Shown here one piece after another: positions 38,785 to 45,988 of a stretch of 64,000 bases of DNA. The notes under the pieces were generated by a model. The model was not told where the DNA came from, did no database searches, and saw only the letters and a list, made by a program, of their open reading frames with translations. The translations under genes and the position numbers were made by a program. Source of the DNA: Marinobacter similis (lineage in GTDB: Bacteria > Pseudomonadota > Gammaproteobacteria > Pseudomonadales > Oleiphilaceae); assembly GCF_000830985.1 (NCBI RefSeq), contig NZ_CP007151.1, positions 1,054,001-1,118,000 of the forward strand, read 5' to 3'. Numbering within the stretch: the stretch's first letter is position 1; every line of letters starts with the position of its first letter.

Positions 38785-38991
38785 TTACAGGCCAATAACG
38801 TTCTCTGCCTGCGGGCCTTTTTGGCCTTCGGTCACGCTGAACTCCACTTCCTGGCCTTCGGCCAGAGTTTTGAAGCCACTGCCCTGAATAGAGCTGTAGT
38901 GAACAAAGACGTCTGCGCCGCCTTCACGAGTGATAAAACCAAAGCCTTTTGCTTCGTTGAAGAACTTAACGTTACCGGTAATTGTAGACAT
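38785..38991 (-). CDS. Cold-shock / RNA-chaperone protein of the CspA family
   Basis: 68 residues, one cold-shock domain. RNP-1 KGFGFIT and RNP-2 VFVHY are intact, with the usual N terminus [14 protein letters not shown]. It binds single-stranded RNA and DNA. A 300-bp gap lies between this start and slyD; the part near 38992-39220 on the minus strand could be a long 5' leader, as is common for cold-shock mRNAs. I found no clear cold box. The rest of the gap holds the slyD promoter and no gene. Confidence 0.95.
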   Translation of the reverse strand: MSTITGNVKFFNEAKGFGFITREGGADVFVHYSSIQGSGFKTLAEGQEVEFSVTEGQKGPQAENVIGL

Positions 38992-39260
38992 AAATAGCTA
39001 TCCTGAAATCAATCAATAAGGTGTCGCCAAAGAATCGTTGTGATCTTTGGTCAACGATATGCGGGAAATAAAAAACGTGCGGGATCAAAAACAGGACAAA
39101 AGGTGTGGTAACACTAGAGGTCTTATTCGTGAAATGCTTTGCTAAATCTTTCCAACGACACAGACGGTACGCTAATTAAGAGGCCCTGCATAGCAAAGCT
39201 TTAAATATTGGAAAAATAACTGTGTCATGTTTCCTCCCTGCAGTCAGCGCGCCAGCTGGC

Positions 39261-39266
39261 TATAAT
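39261..39266 (+). promoter_or_regulatory. -10 element of slyD
   Basis: A perfect TATAAT 30 bp before the slyD ATG. No good -35 hexamer is at 17 bp, so this is a tentative promoter call. Confidence 0.5.
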
Positions 39267-39296
39267 GGCGCTCCATTTACCGTCGCAGAGAATTCT

Positions 39297-39779
39297 ATGC
39301 CAATCGAAAAGAATCAGGTGGTCTTGTTCCACTATAGCGTCCGTGATGAGCAGGGCGCCGAAGTTGAAAACTCCCGTGGCGGTGAGCCCAATGCCTATCT
39401 GCATGGCCACGGCGGCATTATTCAGGGCCTGGAAGAAGCCCTGGAAGGTCGCGAGTCCGGCGATACGTTCAGCGTTACTGTCGGCCCGGAAAAGGCGTAT
39501 GGGCCGCGCAAGGCGGATGCCATTCAGCGCGTGCCGATCAAGCACTTGATGGGCGCCAAGCGCTGGAAGGCAGGCATGATCGCCCAGGTGAAAACCGAGA
39601 AGGGTCCACGTCATGTACTGGTTGCCAAGGTCGGCCACAAGTTCGCCGATGTCGACACCAACCATCCGATGGCCGGTAAAACCCTGACCTTCGATATCGA
39701 AGTGATTGAAGTGCGCGCTGCGGATGCGGAAGAGCTAGCGCACGGCCACGTGCACGGGCCGGGTGGGCACCATCACTAA
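39297..39779 (+). CDS. slyD: FKBP-type peptidyl-prolyl isomerase SlyD
   Basis: 160 residues. SlyD combines a prolyl isomerase (FKBP core with EKNQVVLFHYSVRDEQGAEVENS and PNAYLHGHGGIIQGLEEAL) with an insert-in-flap chaperone domain (PIKHLMGAKRWKAGM). The C-terminal tail is His-rich (AHGHVHGPGGHHH) and probably binds nickel; in other bacteria SlyD supplies nickel for metalloenzyme assembly, which would suit a urease-positive host. ATG 39297 is chosen because the frame upstream is not conserved. Confidence 0.93.
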   Translation: MPIEKNQVVLFHYSVRDEQGAEVENSRGGEPNAYLHGHGGIIQGLEEALEGRESGDTFSVTVGPEKAYGPRKADAIQRVPIKHLMGAKRWKAGMIAQVKTEKGPRHVLVAKVGHKFADVDTNHPMAGKTLTFDIEVIEVRAADAEELAHGHVHGPGGHHH

Positions 39780-39809
39780 CGGATTAGAGCGAGCCTAGGG
39801 AGGGCGATC

Positions 39810-40847
39810 GTGCCGATCGTGGATCCGGACAGCTGGACGCTGTTGCAGAGCATTGGAGTTTTTGGTGTCTGTGCCTTGGTGATTGCGATCGCGGGCACTC
39901 GCATCACACGTGTGGTCGACCAGCTAGCCGACCGGACCGGGCTGGGTGAGGCGACAGCGGGAGCCGTGCTTCTGGGGGCAGCGACCTCCCTGAGTGGGTC
40001 GGTGCTCTCGGTAACAGCCGCCTACCGTGGGCATCCGGAGTTGGCTGTCAGTAATGCCCTTGGGGGCATCGCGGTACAGACTTTTTTCCTGGCCATTGCC
40101 GACATTGTCTATCGCCGTGCGAACCTGGAGCATGCGGCTGCCTCAGCCCCGAACATGATGCAGAACGGGCTGCTGATCGCGCTCCTGGCGTTGATCCTTT
40201 TAGCTCCAAACTTGCCGGATGTGACCGTCTGGGGCATTCACCCGGTTACCCCGATACTGCTTGGCTTCTATTTCTACGGCACCAAACTCATCCAGAGTGC
40301 TGGCGAGAACCCCATGTGGCGCCCCTCCATTACCGGAGAGACACGGCAGGACGAGCCGGAGAACGAGAGCCAGCTGCCGGCATTAAGCCGTCTCTGGACA
40401 GAATTCGCGCTGCTCATGGCGACGCTTGGAGCGGCTGGCCTGGTACTGGAGCCCGCCGCTACGACAATCAGCTCGGAAGCCGGGTTGAGCCAGACGATTG
40501 TCGGTGTTCTTCTGACCGCGGTCAGTACGTCCATTCCGGAGCTGGTCACGTCCGTTGCGGCAGTAAGGCGGGGGGCGCTCACACTGGCGGTGGCGGGTAT
40601 CATCGGCGGGAATGCTTTTGATACGCTTTTCATGGCCGCCTCGGACATCGCCTACCGGGATGGCTCGCTCTACCACACGATGACCGCCGACTCGGAACGC
40701 TGGGTGGCACTGACCCTGTTGATGGCCGCCATCCTGATCATGGGGCTGATACGTCGGGAACGCTACGGCGTCGGGCGAATCGGTTCAGAAAGTCTGGCAA
40801 TTATGGTGCTCTACGGGCTTGGTGTGGTGTTGATGTTCACTGGCTGA
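39810..40847 (+). CDS. Na+/Ca2+-exchanger family (CaCA) membrane protein
   Basis: 345 residues from GTG 39810 (GGGAGGG before it). About ten membrane helices form two halves. The C-terminal alpha-repeat is canonical: STSIPELVTS, then AGIIGGNAFDTLF. The N-terminal alpha-repeat has TSLSGSVLSVTAA and SNALGG instead of the usual TSLPEL and GNxxGSN, so the acidic residue that binds Ca2+ is missing on this side. An acidic loop of ~60 residues joins the halves. The transported ion is uncertain for this reason. Confidence 0.85.
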   Translation: MPIVDPDSWTLLQSIGVFGVCALVIAIAGTRITRVVDQLADRTGLGEATAGAVLLGAATSLSGSVLSVTAAYRGHPELAVSNALGGIAVQTFFLAIADIVYRRANLEHAAASAPNMMQNGLLIALLALILLAPNLPDVTVWGIHPVTPILLGFYFYGTKLIQSAGENPMWRPSITGETRQDEPENESQLPALSRLWTEFALLMATLGAAGLVLEPAATTISSEAGLSQTIVGVLLTAVSTSIPELVTSVAAVRRGALTLAVAGIIGGNAFDTLFMAASDIAYRDGSLYHTMTADSERWVALTLLMAAILIMGLIRRERYGVGRIGSESLAIMVLYGLGVVLMFTG

Positions 40848-40888
40848 GTGGGGCGTTCAACTGAAACTCTTTAAGGAGTAAAACTGCG

Positions 40889-41344
40889 ATGAGCTGGGAA
40901 GGCAAAACTGCACCCGATTTCACACTGCAAGACCAGGAAAGCAAAGAACATACTCTGTCGGATTATCAGGGACAGAAGGTGCTGCTCTACTTTTACCCGC
41001 GTGATGCCACGCCCGGTTGTACCACCGAAGCCCAGCAGTTTCGGGACCGTTTGGACGAGCTCAAGAGTCAGGGCGTGCAGGTACTGGGTGTAAGCCGGGA
41101 CACGGTCAAATCACATGAAAAGTTCGCCCTGAAAGAGTCGCTGAATTTCCCGATTCTGGCGGACCCGGAAGAAGTGGTGGTGAACCAGTACGAAGTGCTC
41201 AAGCAGAAGAATATGTACGGCAAACAGGTGATGTCCGTTAACCGGGAGTCTTTCCTGATCGATGAAAAGGGCGTGATTGTGCGCCATTACGGCAAGGTAA
41301 AACCCGCCGAGCATGTGCAGGAGATTCTGGATGACCTGACGTAA
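40889..41344 (+). CDS. bcp: Thioredoxin-dependent peroxiredoxin (Bcp/PrxQ)
   Basis: 151 residues of the AhpC/PrxQ family, which reduces hydroperoxides in the cytoplasm. The peroxidatic Cys is in DATPGCTTEAQQF (P-x-x-x-T/S-x-x-C signature). The position five residues on, which is Cys in E. coli Bcp, is Gln, so this is a 1-Cys type that needs an external thiol. VNRESFLIDEKGVI and VKPAEHVQEIL complete the fold. ATG 40889 follows TTAAGGAG. Confidence 0.92.
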   Translation: MSWEGKTAPDFTLQDQESKEHTLSDYQGQKVLLYFYPRDATPGCTTEAQQFRDRLDELKSQGVQVLGVSRDTVKSHEKFALKESLNFPILADPEEVVVNQYEVLKQKNMYGKQVMSVNRESFLIDEKGVIVRHYGKVKPAEHVQEILDDLT

Positions 41345-41356
41345 CGGGTGCCCTTC

Positions 41357-41384
41357 TGCACGTGGCCAAGGCCGGCCACGTGCA
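41357..41384. terminator. Hairpin between convergent bcp and small exported protein genes
   Basis: TGCACGTGGCC-AAGGCC-GGCCACGTGCA, a perfect 11-bp stem with a 6-base loop, 12 bp after the bcp stop and 24 bp before the end of the convergent gene. It lacks a T run. Confidence 0.6.
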
Positions 41385-41407
41385 TGCCAGGCTCAGCTCC
41401 GATCAAG

Positions 41408-41701
41408 TCACTCTTCTGCGCTCATCGACGATGATTTCATATCATCCTTTTTCTTCATGCCTGACTGGTCGCTCATTTCCGAATCACCGTGGCCAGTTGT
41501 GTTCGCTGCGTTGTATTTGGATTTCTTGGCCTCCTGGTGATGCTCAGAATCCTGTTTCCCGGGTTTGGCATGGTTGTCCATATCCTGTTCGCCCAAATCC
41601 TTATTCTCACTGCCGTGATGGGAGGCGAGCAGAGCGGTTGAGCCCAGGGCTATAGCGGGTGTGATCAAGGCATAAAACGCGAGTGCATGTAGCTTTTTCA
41701 T
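41408..41701 (-). CDS. Small exported hydrophilic protein
   Basis: 97 residues. A signal peptide (KKLHALAFYALITPAIALGSTALLAS) is followed by a very hydrophilic chain rich in His, Lys, Asp, Glu, Met and Ser (HHGSENKDLGEQDMDNH, ending MKSSSMSAEE). The chain looks disordered. Met/His-rich exported proteins of this style can bind copper, but this is only a resemblance. GGAGAACAAT precedes the ATG. Confidence 0.7.
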   Translation of the reverse strand: MKKLHALAFYALITPAIALGSTALLASHHGSENKDLGEQDMDNHAKPGKQDSEHHQEAKKSKYNAANTTGHGDSEMSDQSGMKKKDDMKSSSMSAEE

Positions 41702-41846
41702 ATTGTTCTCCTTCAGATACGATGTCCCGATAGTTTATTACGCTGGGCGGACCACATTGTGCTTATCACCTCAGCATAAATGTTGCAGAGCGAAGGCCTC
41801 ACTGACTAAATCTATTCAATTGGAATTACTGAGCTTAGACCAAACC

Positions 41847-42302
41847 ATGAATATCGGCGTTATCGCAGATACCCACAGCAAAATGCGCCCCGAAGCCCTC
41901 AAGGTTCTGAAAGGCTCGGACCTGATCCTGCACGCCGGTGACGTCGGGCGGGACGAGGTTCTGGATGCGCTGGAGGCGATTGCGCCGGTGGTTGCGATTC
42001 GCGGCAACATCGATAAAACAGGCCGTGCCGCGAGTCTTCCCGATGTTCTGGATCTGGAATACCTCGGCCACGCGTTCTACATGCTTCACGACGTCAAAAC
42101 CCTCGACTTCGATCCCCAAGGCCGCTACCGCGTGGTGATCGCCGGCCATTCCCACAAACCCCGCAACGAGTGGGTTGGCGATGTGCTCTTCTTCAATCCC
42201 GGAGGCGCCGGACCGCGGCGCTTTACGCTGCCGATCACGGTAGGGCGTTTGGAGGTGAGCGAAGACGGTGTGGCGGGTGAGATTATTGAGTTGCCGGTTT
42301 GA
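41847..42302 (+). CDS. YfcE/MJ0936-type phosphodiesterase
   Basis: 151 residues of the small calcineurin-like metallophosphoesterase family. Metal motifs are intact: GVIADTHS (D-x-H), LHAGDVG (GD), IRGNID (GN), then VIAGHSHKPR (GHxH). It should hydrolyse phosphodiesters with Mn2+ or Ni2+. ATG 41847 (ACC before it) is chosen because the upstream in-frame extension is not conserved. The contrast with the eroded phosphoesterase domain at 7617-9852 is notable. Confidence 0.92.
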   Translation: MNIGVIADTHSKMRPEALKVLKGSDLILHAGDVGRDEVLDALEAIAPVVAIRGNIDKTGRAASLPDVLDLEYLGHAFYMLHDVKTLDFDPQGRYRVVIAGHSHKPRNEWVGDVLFFNPGGAGPRRFTLPITVGRLEVSEDGVAGEIIELPV

Positions 42303-42337
42303 TCAGATGGACACCAGTAGGCCTTGCGGTTCCATGA

Positions 42338-42373
42338 TACCCGTTTTGGGTATAGTATTACCCAAAATGGGTT
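42338..42373. promoter_or_regulatory. Tandem operator upstream of the wHTH-MNT/HEPN pair
   Basis: Two copies of TACCC-N5-GGGTA/T at 42338-42352 and 42359-42373, separated by TAGTAT. Each copy is a dyad, and the two copies also form one larger inverted repeat with a single mismatch. They sit 20-55 bp before the start codon, where an autorepressor would bind. The spacer could be a -10 element. Confidence 0.7.
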
Positions 42374-42393
42374 TTTGGGAAGGCGTCAGCAAT

Positions 42394-43041
42394 ATGCCTG
42401 AAGTTACAACATTAAACCGCACTGGCTTGGCGGATGCCCTGTTCTCAGCAACTCGGCAAAAAGTCTTGCGCTTGTTCTTCACACGACAGGGTAGGGACTT
42501 TTCGATTAAAGAGCTCATTGAGGAGGCTGAAGCAGGTTCGGGTGCTGTGCAGCGGGAGCTCGTGCGTCTGGTTGATAGCGGGTTGGTGCAAGTCAACCTT
42601 CAGGGGCGCCAGAAGCGCTATAAAGCCAATCCGGACTCACCGGTTTATCCTGAGCTGTCATCTCTTGTAACTAAGCTTCTTGGCCCGGAACAGCAGGTTG
42701 AAGATGCTCTCCGACCAATTCTCCATAAAATTGATCTGGCCCTGATTTATGGTTCGGTCGCCAAAAGAACAGAGCACGCCTATAGCGATATTGACCTGAT
42801 GTTGGTATCGGATACCCTCACCCTGGAAGAAGTCTTTGAGGCGCTGGGGCCGGCAGAGAGCAATCTTTCGCGGACCATCAACCCAACCCTCTACAATCGC
42901 AAAGAGTTTAAAAAACGTCGAGCCAACGAAAACCCTTTTTTGAGGAAAGTCCTGGAAGGACAGTACATATTGCTGAAAGGAAGCATCAATGAATCAAGAA
43001 GCATTGGAGAACCTGGTTCGGATACACAAACTCCGCCATGA
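42394..43041 (+). CDS. Winged-helix plus MNT nucleotidyltransferase protein (antitoxin-type)
   Basis: 215 residues from ATG 42394 (AAGGCG before it; the upstream in-frame extension would run through the operator). An N-terminal ArsR-like wHTH (SATRQKVLRLFFTRQGRDF, then GAVQRELVRLVDSGLV) is joined to a minimal nucleotidyltransferase with ALIYGSVAKRTEHAYSDIDLM, the GS-x11-DxD core. This domain order, followed by a HEPN gene, is known from MNT-HEPN toxin-antitoxin modules; in the Shewanella MntA/HepT system the MNT protein AMPylates the toxin. The last 53 bp overlap the next gene. Confidence 0.88.
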   Translation: MPEVTTLNRTGLADALFSATRQKVLRLFFTRQGRDFSIKELIEEAEAGSGAVQRELVRLVDSGLVQVNLQGRQKRYKANPDSPVYPELSSLVTKLLGPEQQVEDALRPILHKIDLALIYGSVAKRTEHAYSDIDLMLVSDTLTLEEVFEALGPAESNLSRTINPTLYNRKEFKKRRANENPFLRKVLEGQYILLKGSINESRSIGEPGSDTQTPP

Positions 43042-43408
43042 GGCGGCGGACTCGAGCGAGGTCCAAGGACTCATCCAGTCTGGTAATGTTCGATTAAAGG
43101 ATGCAGGCCTTGAAGCGCTAAGCCTGGAAAGCCGCTTCGATTTGTCTTACAACGCCGCACACGCGCTTTCTTTGGCGGCGCTTCGACACTCTGGCTATCG
43201 GTCGGACAACCGATACCTGGTATTTCAGTGTTTGCAGCACACGCTCGATTTGTCGCCAGCTAAATGGAGGGTTCTTGATCAGGCCCACCGAAAGCGGAAC
43301 CTGGCGGAATATGAGGGCGAAATCGAGGTAGACGAGGCCTTGGTGACAAGTCTCTTGGAAATAACAGAAGAAATCAGGCGGGCTGTGGTTGCACTGACAG
43401 CCGAGTAG
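42989..43408 (+). CDS. HEPN-domain protein (toxin-type)
   Basis: 139 residues, all-helical, starting inside the end of the MNT gene, with its own GAAAGGAAGC site. The HEPN motif region reads AHRKRNLAEYEGEIEV. This has the Arg-Asn start of the RNxxxH ribonuclease motif, but a Tyr replaces the His. The loss of this His would weaken or change RNase activity. By gene order it is the partner of the wHTH-MNT protein. A toxin role is inferred, not shown. Confidence 0.85.
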   Translation: MNQEALENLVRIHKLRHEAADSSEVQGLIQSGNVRLKDAGLEALSLESRFDLSYNAAHALSLAALRHSGYRSDNRYLVFQCLQHTLDLSPAKWRVLDQAHRKRNLAEYEGEIEVDEALVTSLLEITEEIRRAVVALTAE

Positions 43409-43513
43409 ATCTTTTTAATGCCCATATCGGCTAGCGTGACGCGTTCGGTAGCCACTGAAAGCAACCTGCTGCAAGATTGCGAACTCCTCTTCAAGGATTG
43501 AAGGAGCAAAGGA

Positions 43514-43822
43514 ATGACTAAGAGCATCGTATTATTGGGCGACCTGGGCACGGATCACGCAGGTTTCCCGCCAACGCCGGTGATTGCCGGTTCCCCTGAT
43601 GTGTTGATTGATGGCAAACCCGTCGCCCGGGTTGGCGATCCCCTGGTGCCACACACCAAGCCCAAGCATCCGACGCATCCCCGTACCATCGCTGCTGGCT
43701 CGTCCACCGTTCTGATCAACGGCATCCCCGCTGCCGTAACCGGCGGCGCGATTTCATGCGGCGGTGTCACTGTCGGCAGTGGCAGCGTGGTCATTGGTGA
43801 CACTCATTCGCCAGCCAGGTGA
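43514..43822 (+). CDS. Orphan PAAR-domain protein
   Basis: 102 residues, a whole PAAR domain with nothing fused: TDHAGFPPTPVIAGSPDVLIDGKPVARVGD, then HPRTIAAGSSTVLINGIPAA and GSVVIGDTHS. PAAR proteins sharpen the VgrG spike of type VI secretion and carry effectors. His and Cys residues for the zinc site (H near residue 52, C near 82) are present. No VgrG or T6SS gene is in the window. ATG follows AAGGAG. Confidence 0.9.
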   Translation: MTKSIVLLGDLGTDHAGFPPTPVIAGSPDVLIDGKPVARVGDPLVPHTKPKHPTHPRTIAAGSSTVLINGIPAAVTGGAISCGGVTVGSGSVVIGDTHSPAR

Positions 43823-43975
43823 CGCCACGCACTTCGATAGTTGGGCCGCTGGGTACATGTGGAATCGGGCTTTGGTCATCAAAGGCCGAAAGAACCGTAG
43901 TTCCTGTTTTCTCAATCAGCTCTTGTGCCGAGGTGGCATAATCCAGCCTCCCAACACCATCAACGGAGTGAGTGC

Positions 43976-44425
43976 ATGTCTCTGGCTGAGAAGATCTGCC
44001 TTTCTGCGGCTTTTTTGTTTTTCATGACAGGGCTGATCACCGGCATCTGGAAGTATCGGCACATGGCCCGCAGCGAGGACGCCACCTCGCCGATGTATGT
44101 GGACATCGCTCATCGCAGCTCTCTGCTTTATAGCTTCGCGGCGTTGCTGCTGGCGGCGTTCAGCGCTCATAGCGTGTTCGCGGGTTGGGTGAATACTATT
44201 GCAGCGCTGGCTGCACTGGTGTTCTTTGCTTTCGCGATTGCCACCTACGTTATCCATGGCCTGCTGCAGGACACCGACAATCAGTTGCGCCGTCCTCACC
44301 GCCTGGGCAAACGGCTGCTGCCGTCCTGGGTGACCGGGTTGTTCATGACGTTGCTGATTGTCGGGGAAGTTGGCGGGGCACTCGTGCTGGGCACGGGTGC
44401 GATGCTGGGGGTATGGAGCAGTTAG
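43976..44425 (+). CDS. Small integral membrane protein of unknown function
   Basis: 149 residues with four membrane helices: KICLSAAFLFFMTGLITGIW, YSFAALLLAAFSAHSVFAG, IAALAALVFFAFAIATYVI and GLFMTLLIVGEVGGALVLG. The loop between TM1 and TM2 has conserved-looking YVDIAHRSSLLYS, and the TM3-TM4 loop has HRLGKRLLPSW. I know this pattern only from uncharacterised marine proteobacterial proteins. ATG 43976 follows GGAGTGAGTGC. Confidence 0.75.
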   Translation: MSLAEKICLSAAFLFFMTGLITGIWKYRHMARSEDATSPMYVDIAHRSSLLYSFAALLLAAFSAHSVFAGWVNTIAALAALVFFAFAIATYVIHGLLQDTDNQLRRPHRLGKRLLPSWVTGLFMTLLIVGEVGGALVLGTGAMLGVWSS

Positions 44426-44492
44426 GGCGGAGCAAGGCTTGGGCAGGCTTTCTGGTATCATGCGCGTTTAAACGCCTTTACAGGAAAGCCTC

Positions 44493-44831
44493 ATGTCTCA
44501 ACTTCCGCCGTGCCCCCAATGTGGTTCCGAATACACCTACGAAGATGGCGAACAGATGGTGTGCCCCGAGTGCGCCCACGAGTGGAATAAAACTGAGACG
44601 GCTGCCGCAGAAGCCGCGAGCCTGATTCGCGATGCTAACGGCAACGAACTTCAGGACGGCGACACTGTTACCGTAATCAAGGATCTGAAGGTGAAAGGGT
44701 CCAGTTCCGTGGTCAAGGTCGGCACCAAGGTTAAGAACATTCGCCTGGTAGACGGCGACCACGACATTGACTGCAAGATCGACGGTATCGGCGCCATGAA
44801 GTTGAAGTCGGAGTTTGTGAAAAAGGTTTGA
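44493..44831 (+). CDS. yjdM: Zinc-ribbon protein YjdM (PhnA)
   Basis: 112 residues. The N-terminal zinc ribbon has CPQC and CPEC pairs, and the C-terminal domain has [17 protein letters not shown] and [24 protein letters not shown]. This is the full-length PhnA/YjdM family, once linked to alkylphosphonate uptake, although its true function is not known. ATG 44493 follows AGGAAAGCCTC. Confidence 0.93.
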   Translation: MSQLPPCPQCGSEYTYEDGEQMVCPECAHEWNKTETAAAEAASLIRDANGNELQDGDTVTVIKDLKVKGSSSVVKVGTKVKNIRLVDGDHDIDCKIDGIGAMKLKSEFVKKV

Positions 44832-44934
44832 AGAGACCTGTTCAGGGCATCTCTCCAATCATCTTTCCACTGGGAACAGCGCAGTGTTTAACAAGTTGAT
44901 GAAAGCGGTTGGTCAGGCAAGCTTATACACACGA

Positions 44935-44968
44935 TTGCTGGCAAGGGGTCAGAGCCCCTTGTCAGCAA
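44935..44968. terminator. Long hairpin overlapping the end of the convergent secreted protein gene
   Basis: TTGCTGGCAAGGGG-TCAGAG-CCCCTTGTCAGCAA, a 14-bp stem with one mismatch. The stop codon of the minus-strand gene (44949-44951) lies in the loop. It is positioned between yjdM (+) and that gene (-). Confidence 0.65.
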
Positions 44969-45988
44969 CCTGTTTAACGGGGAGCCATTCGGTCTCGCCC
45001 TCAATACGACTTTCTTTGTCTCCGATTTGAATTGAGATTTGCCAGCGCTTGATCACACCGGGCTCGGACGGGTTTTCCACTCGGTCGGAATAGCCTGCCC
45101 GCGGTTCAATCCAGCCGTAACTCTTGCCGCCTGAAACCTGCGCCCAGCGAGTTTCCGCGGCGTCGGTGTTTTCGACAAACGAAGGAGCGCCTGCAGGGGC
45201 AATACTGGCCCAGGTTTGGCTGTGGCGGTTCACATCCACACCCTGTTGCGAGAAGCGCAGGAAGGGCTCGCCTTGCTCGCCCATGAGAGTTAGCGGCGAC
45301 TCGCGTTATAGGACAGGAACAGGCCCGGGCGGGAGCTGCCGGGCATGGCGCGCACCAAAGCCTGGCCTTTCAATGCGCCGAGATCGGCCACTTTTGCCTG
45401 GATGATGCCCGCGGCATTGGGGCGATACTCGAAATGGCCGGAGATCACACTTTCCGTATCTCCAAGCCGTACGGGAATCGACCATGTTCCAATGGATGCG
45501 GGTTCACCGCCGTCGACCACCTGGTGAGGGACATCAACTCCGTCGGTACGCAGCCGAAGATCGAACCAGCCCCAGTTCGGGGTGGTCTCAACCACAGCCC
45601 AGCGCGGGTTTTCAGACGCTTCTGCGGGAATCGCGCCGGGTGCCATGATGGTGTTGGTGCGGTGGAACTCAGCAGCGCCCAGGTCGCCCTCGGCCTTGTC
45701 AGGGCCAATTCGCAAAAAGGGTCTACCGTTTTCATCCTCTACAATCAGCATTTTGTCGGTTGGGTTGCCCACGAGTAGCTGCGGCGCGAGGGTTCTGCGC
45801 AATTGCACGCGCAGTTCCGACAGCTCCGGCGGTATTTTATCGAGTACCGCATGAACGCTGCCTTTTTCATCGCCAGAGCTTTCGCCATGGCCATGAGCAA
45901 AGGCTGTCCACAGCAGGGTTAGGGCAGCGGTTAACAGGGAGACGTAGCGCCGGCCCCGAAGGGGCCGGCTAAGGTTAAGGCAACGCAT
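44949..45988 (-). CDS. Secreted partner protein of the copper radical oxidase (one frameshift)
   Basis: About 346 residues. A signal peptide ending AFAHGHGESSG precedes two similar ~130-residue halves. The first has LRVQLRRTLAPQLLVGNPTDKMLIVEDENGRPFLRIGP and TWSIPVRLGDTESVISGHFEYRP. The second has the parallel LTLMGEQGEPFLRFSQQGV and WQISIQIGDKESRIEGETEWLP, so the protein is an internal duplication. The frame changes at ~45287 between SYNAS and LTLMGEQ; one base repairs it. The start codon overlaps the oxidase stop (TAATG), which indicates co-translation. No enzyme motif is seen. A role in exporting, maturing or anchoring the oxidase is inferred. Confidence 0.78.

Noticed and set aside
42268..42393. 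N-terminal extension of the wHTH-MNT protein
   Set aside because: It would be translated through the tandem operator and the likely promoter; ATG 42394 has a better ribosome site.
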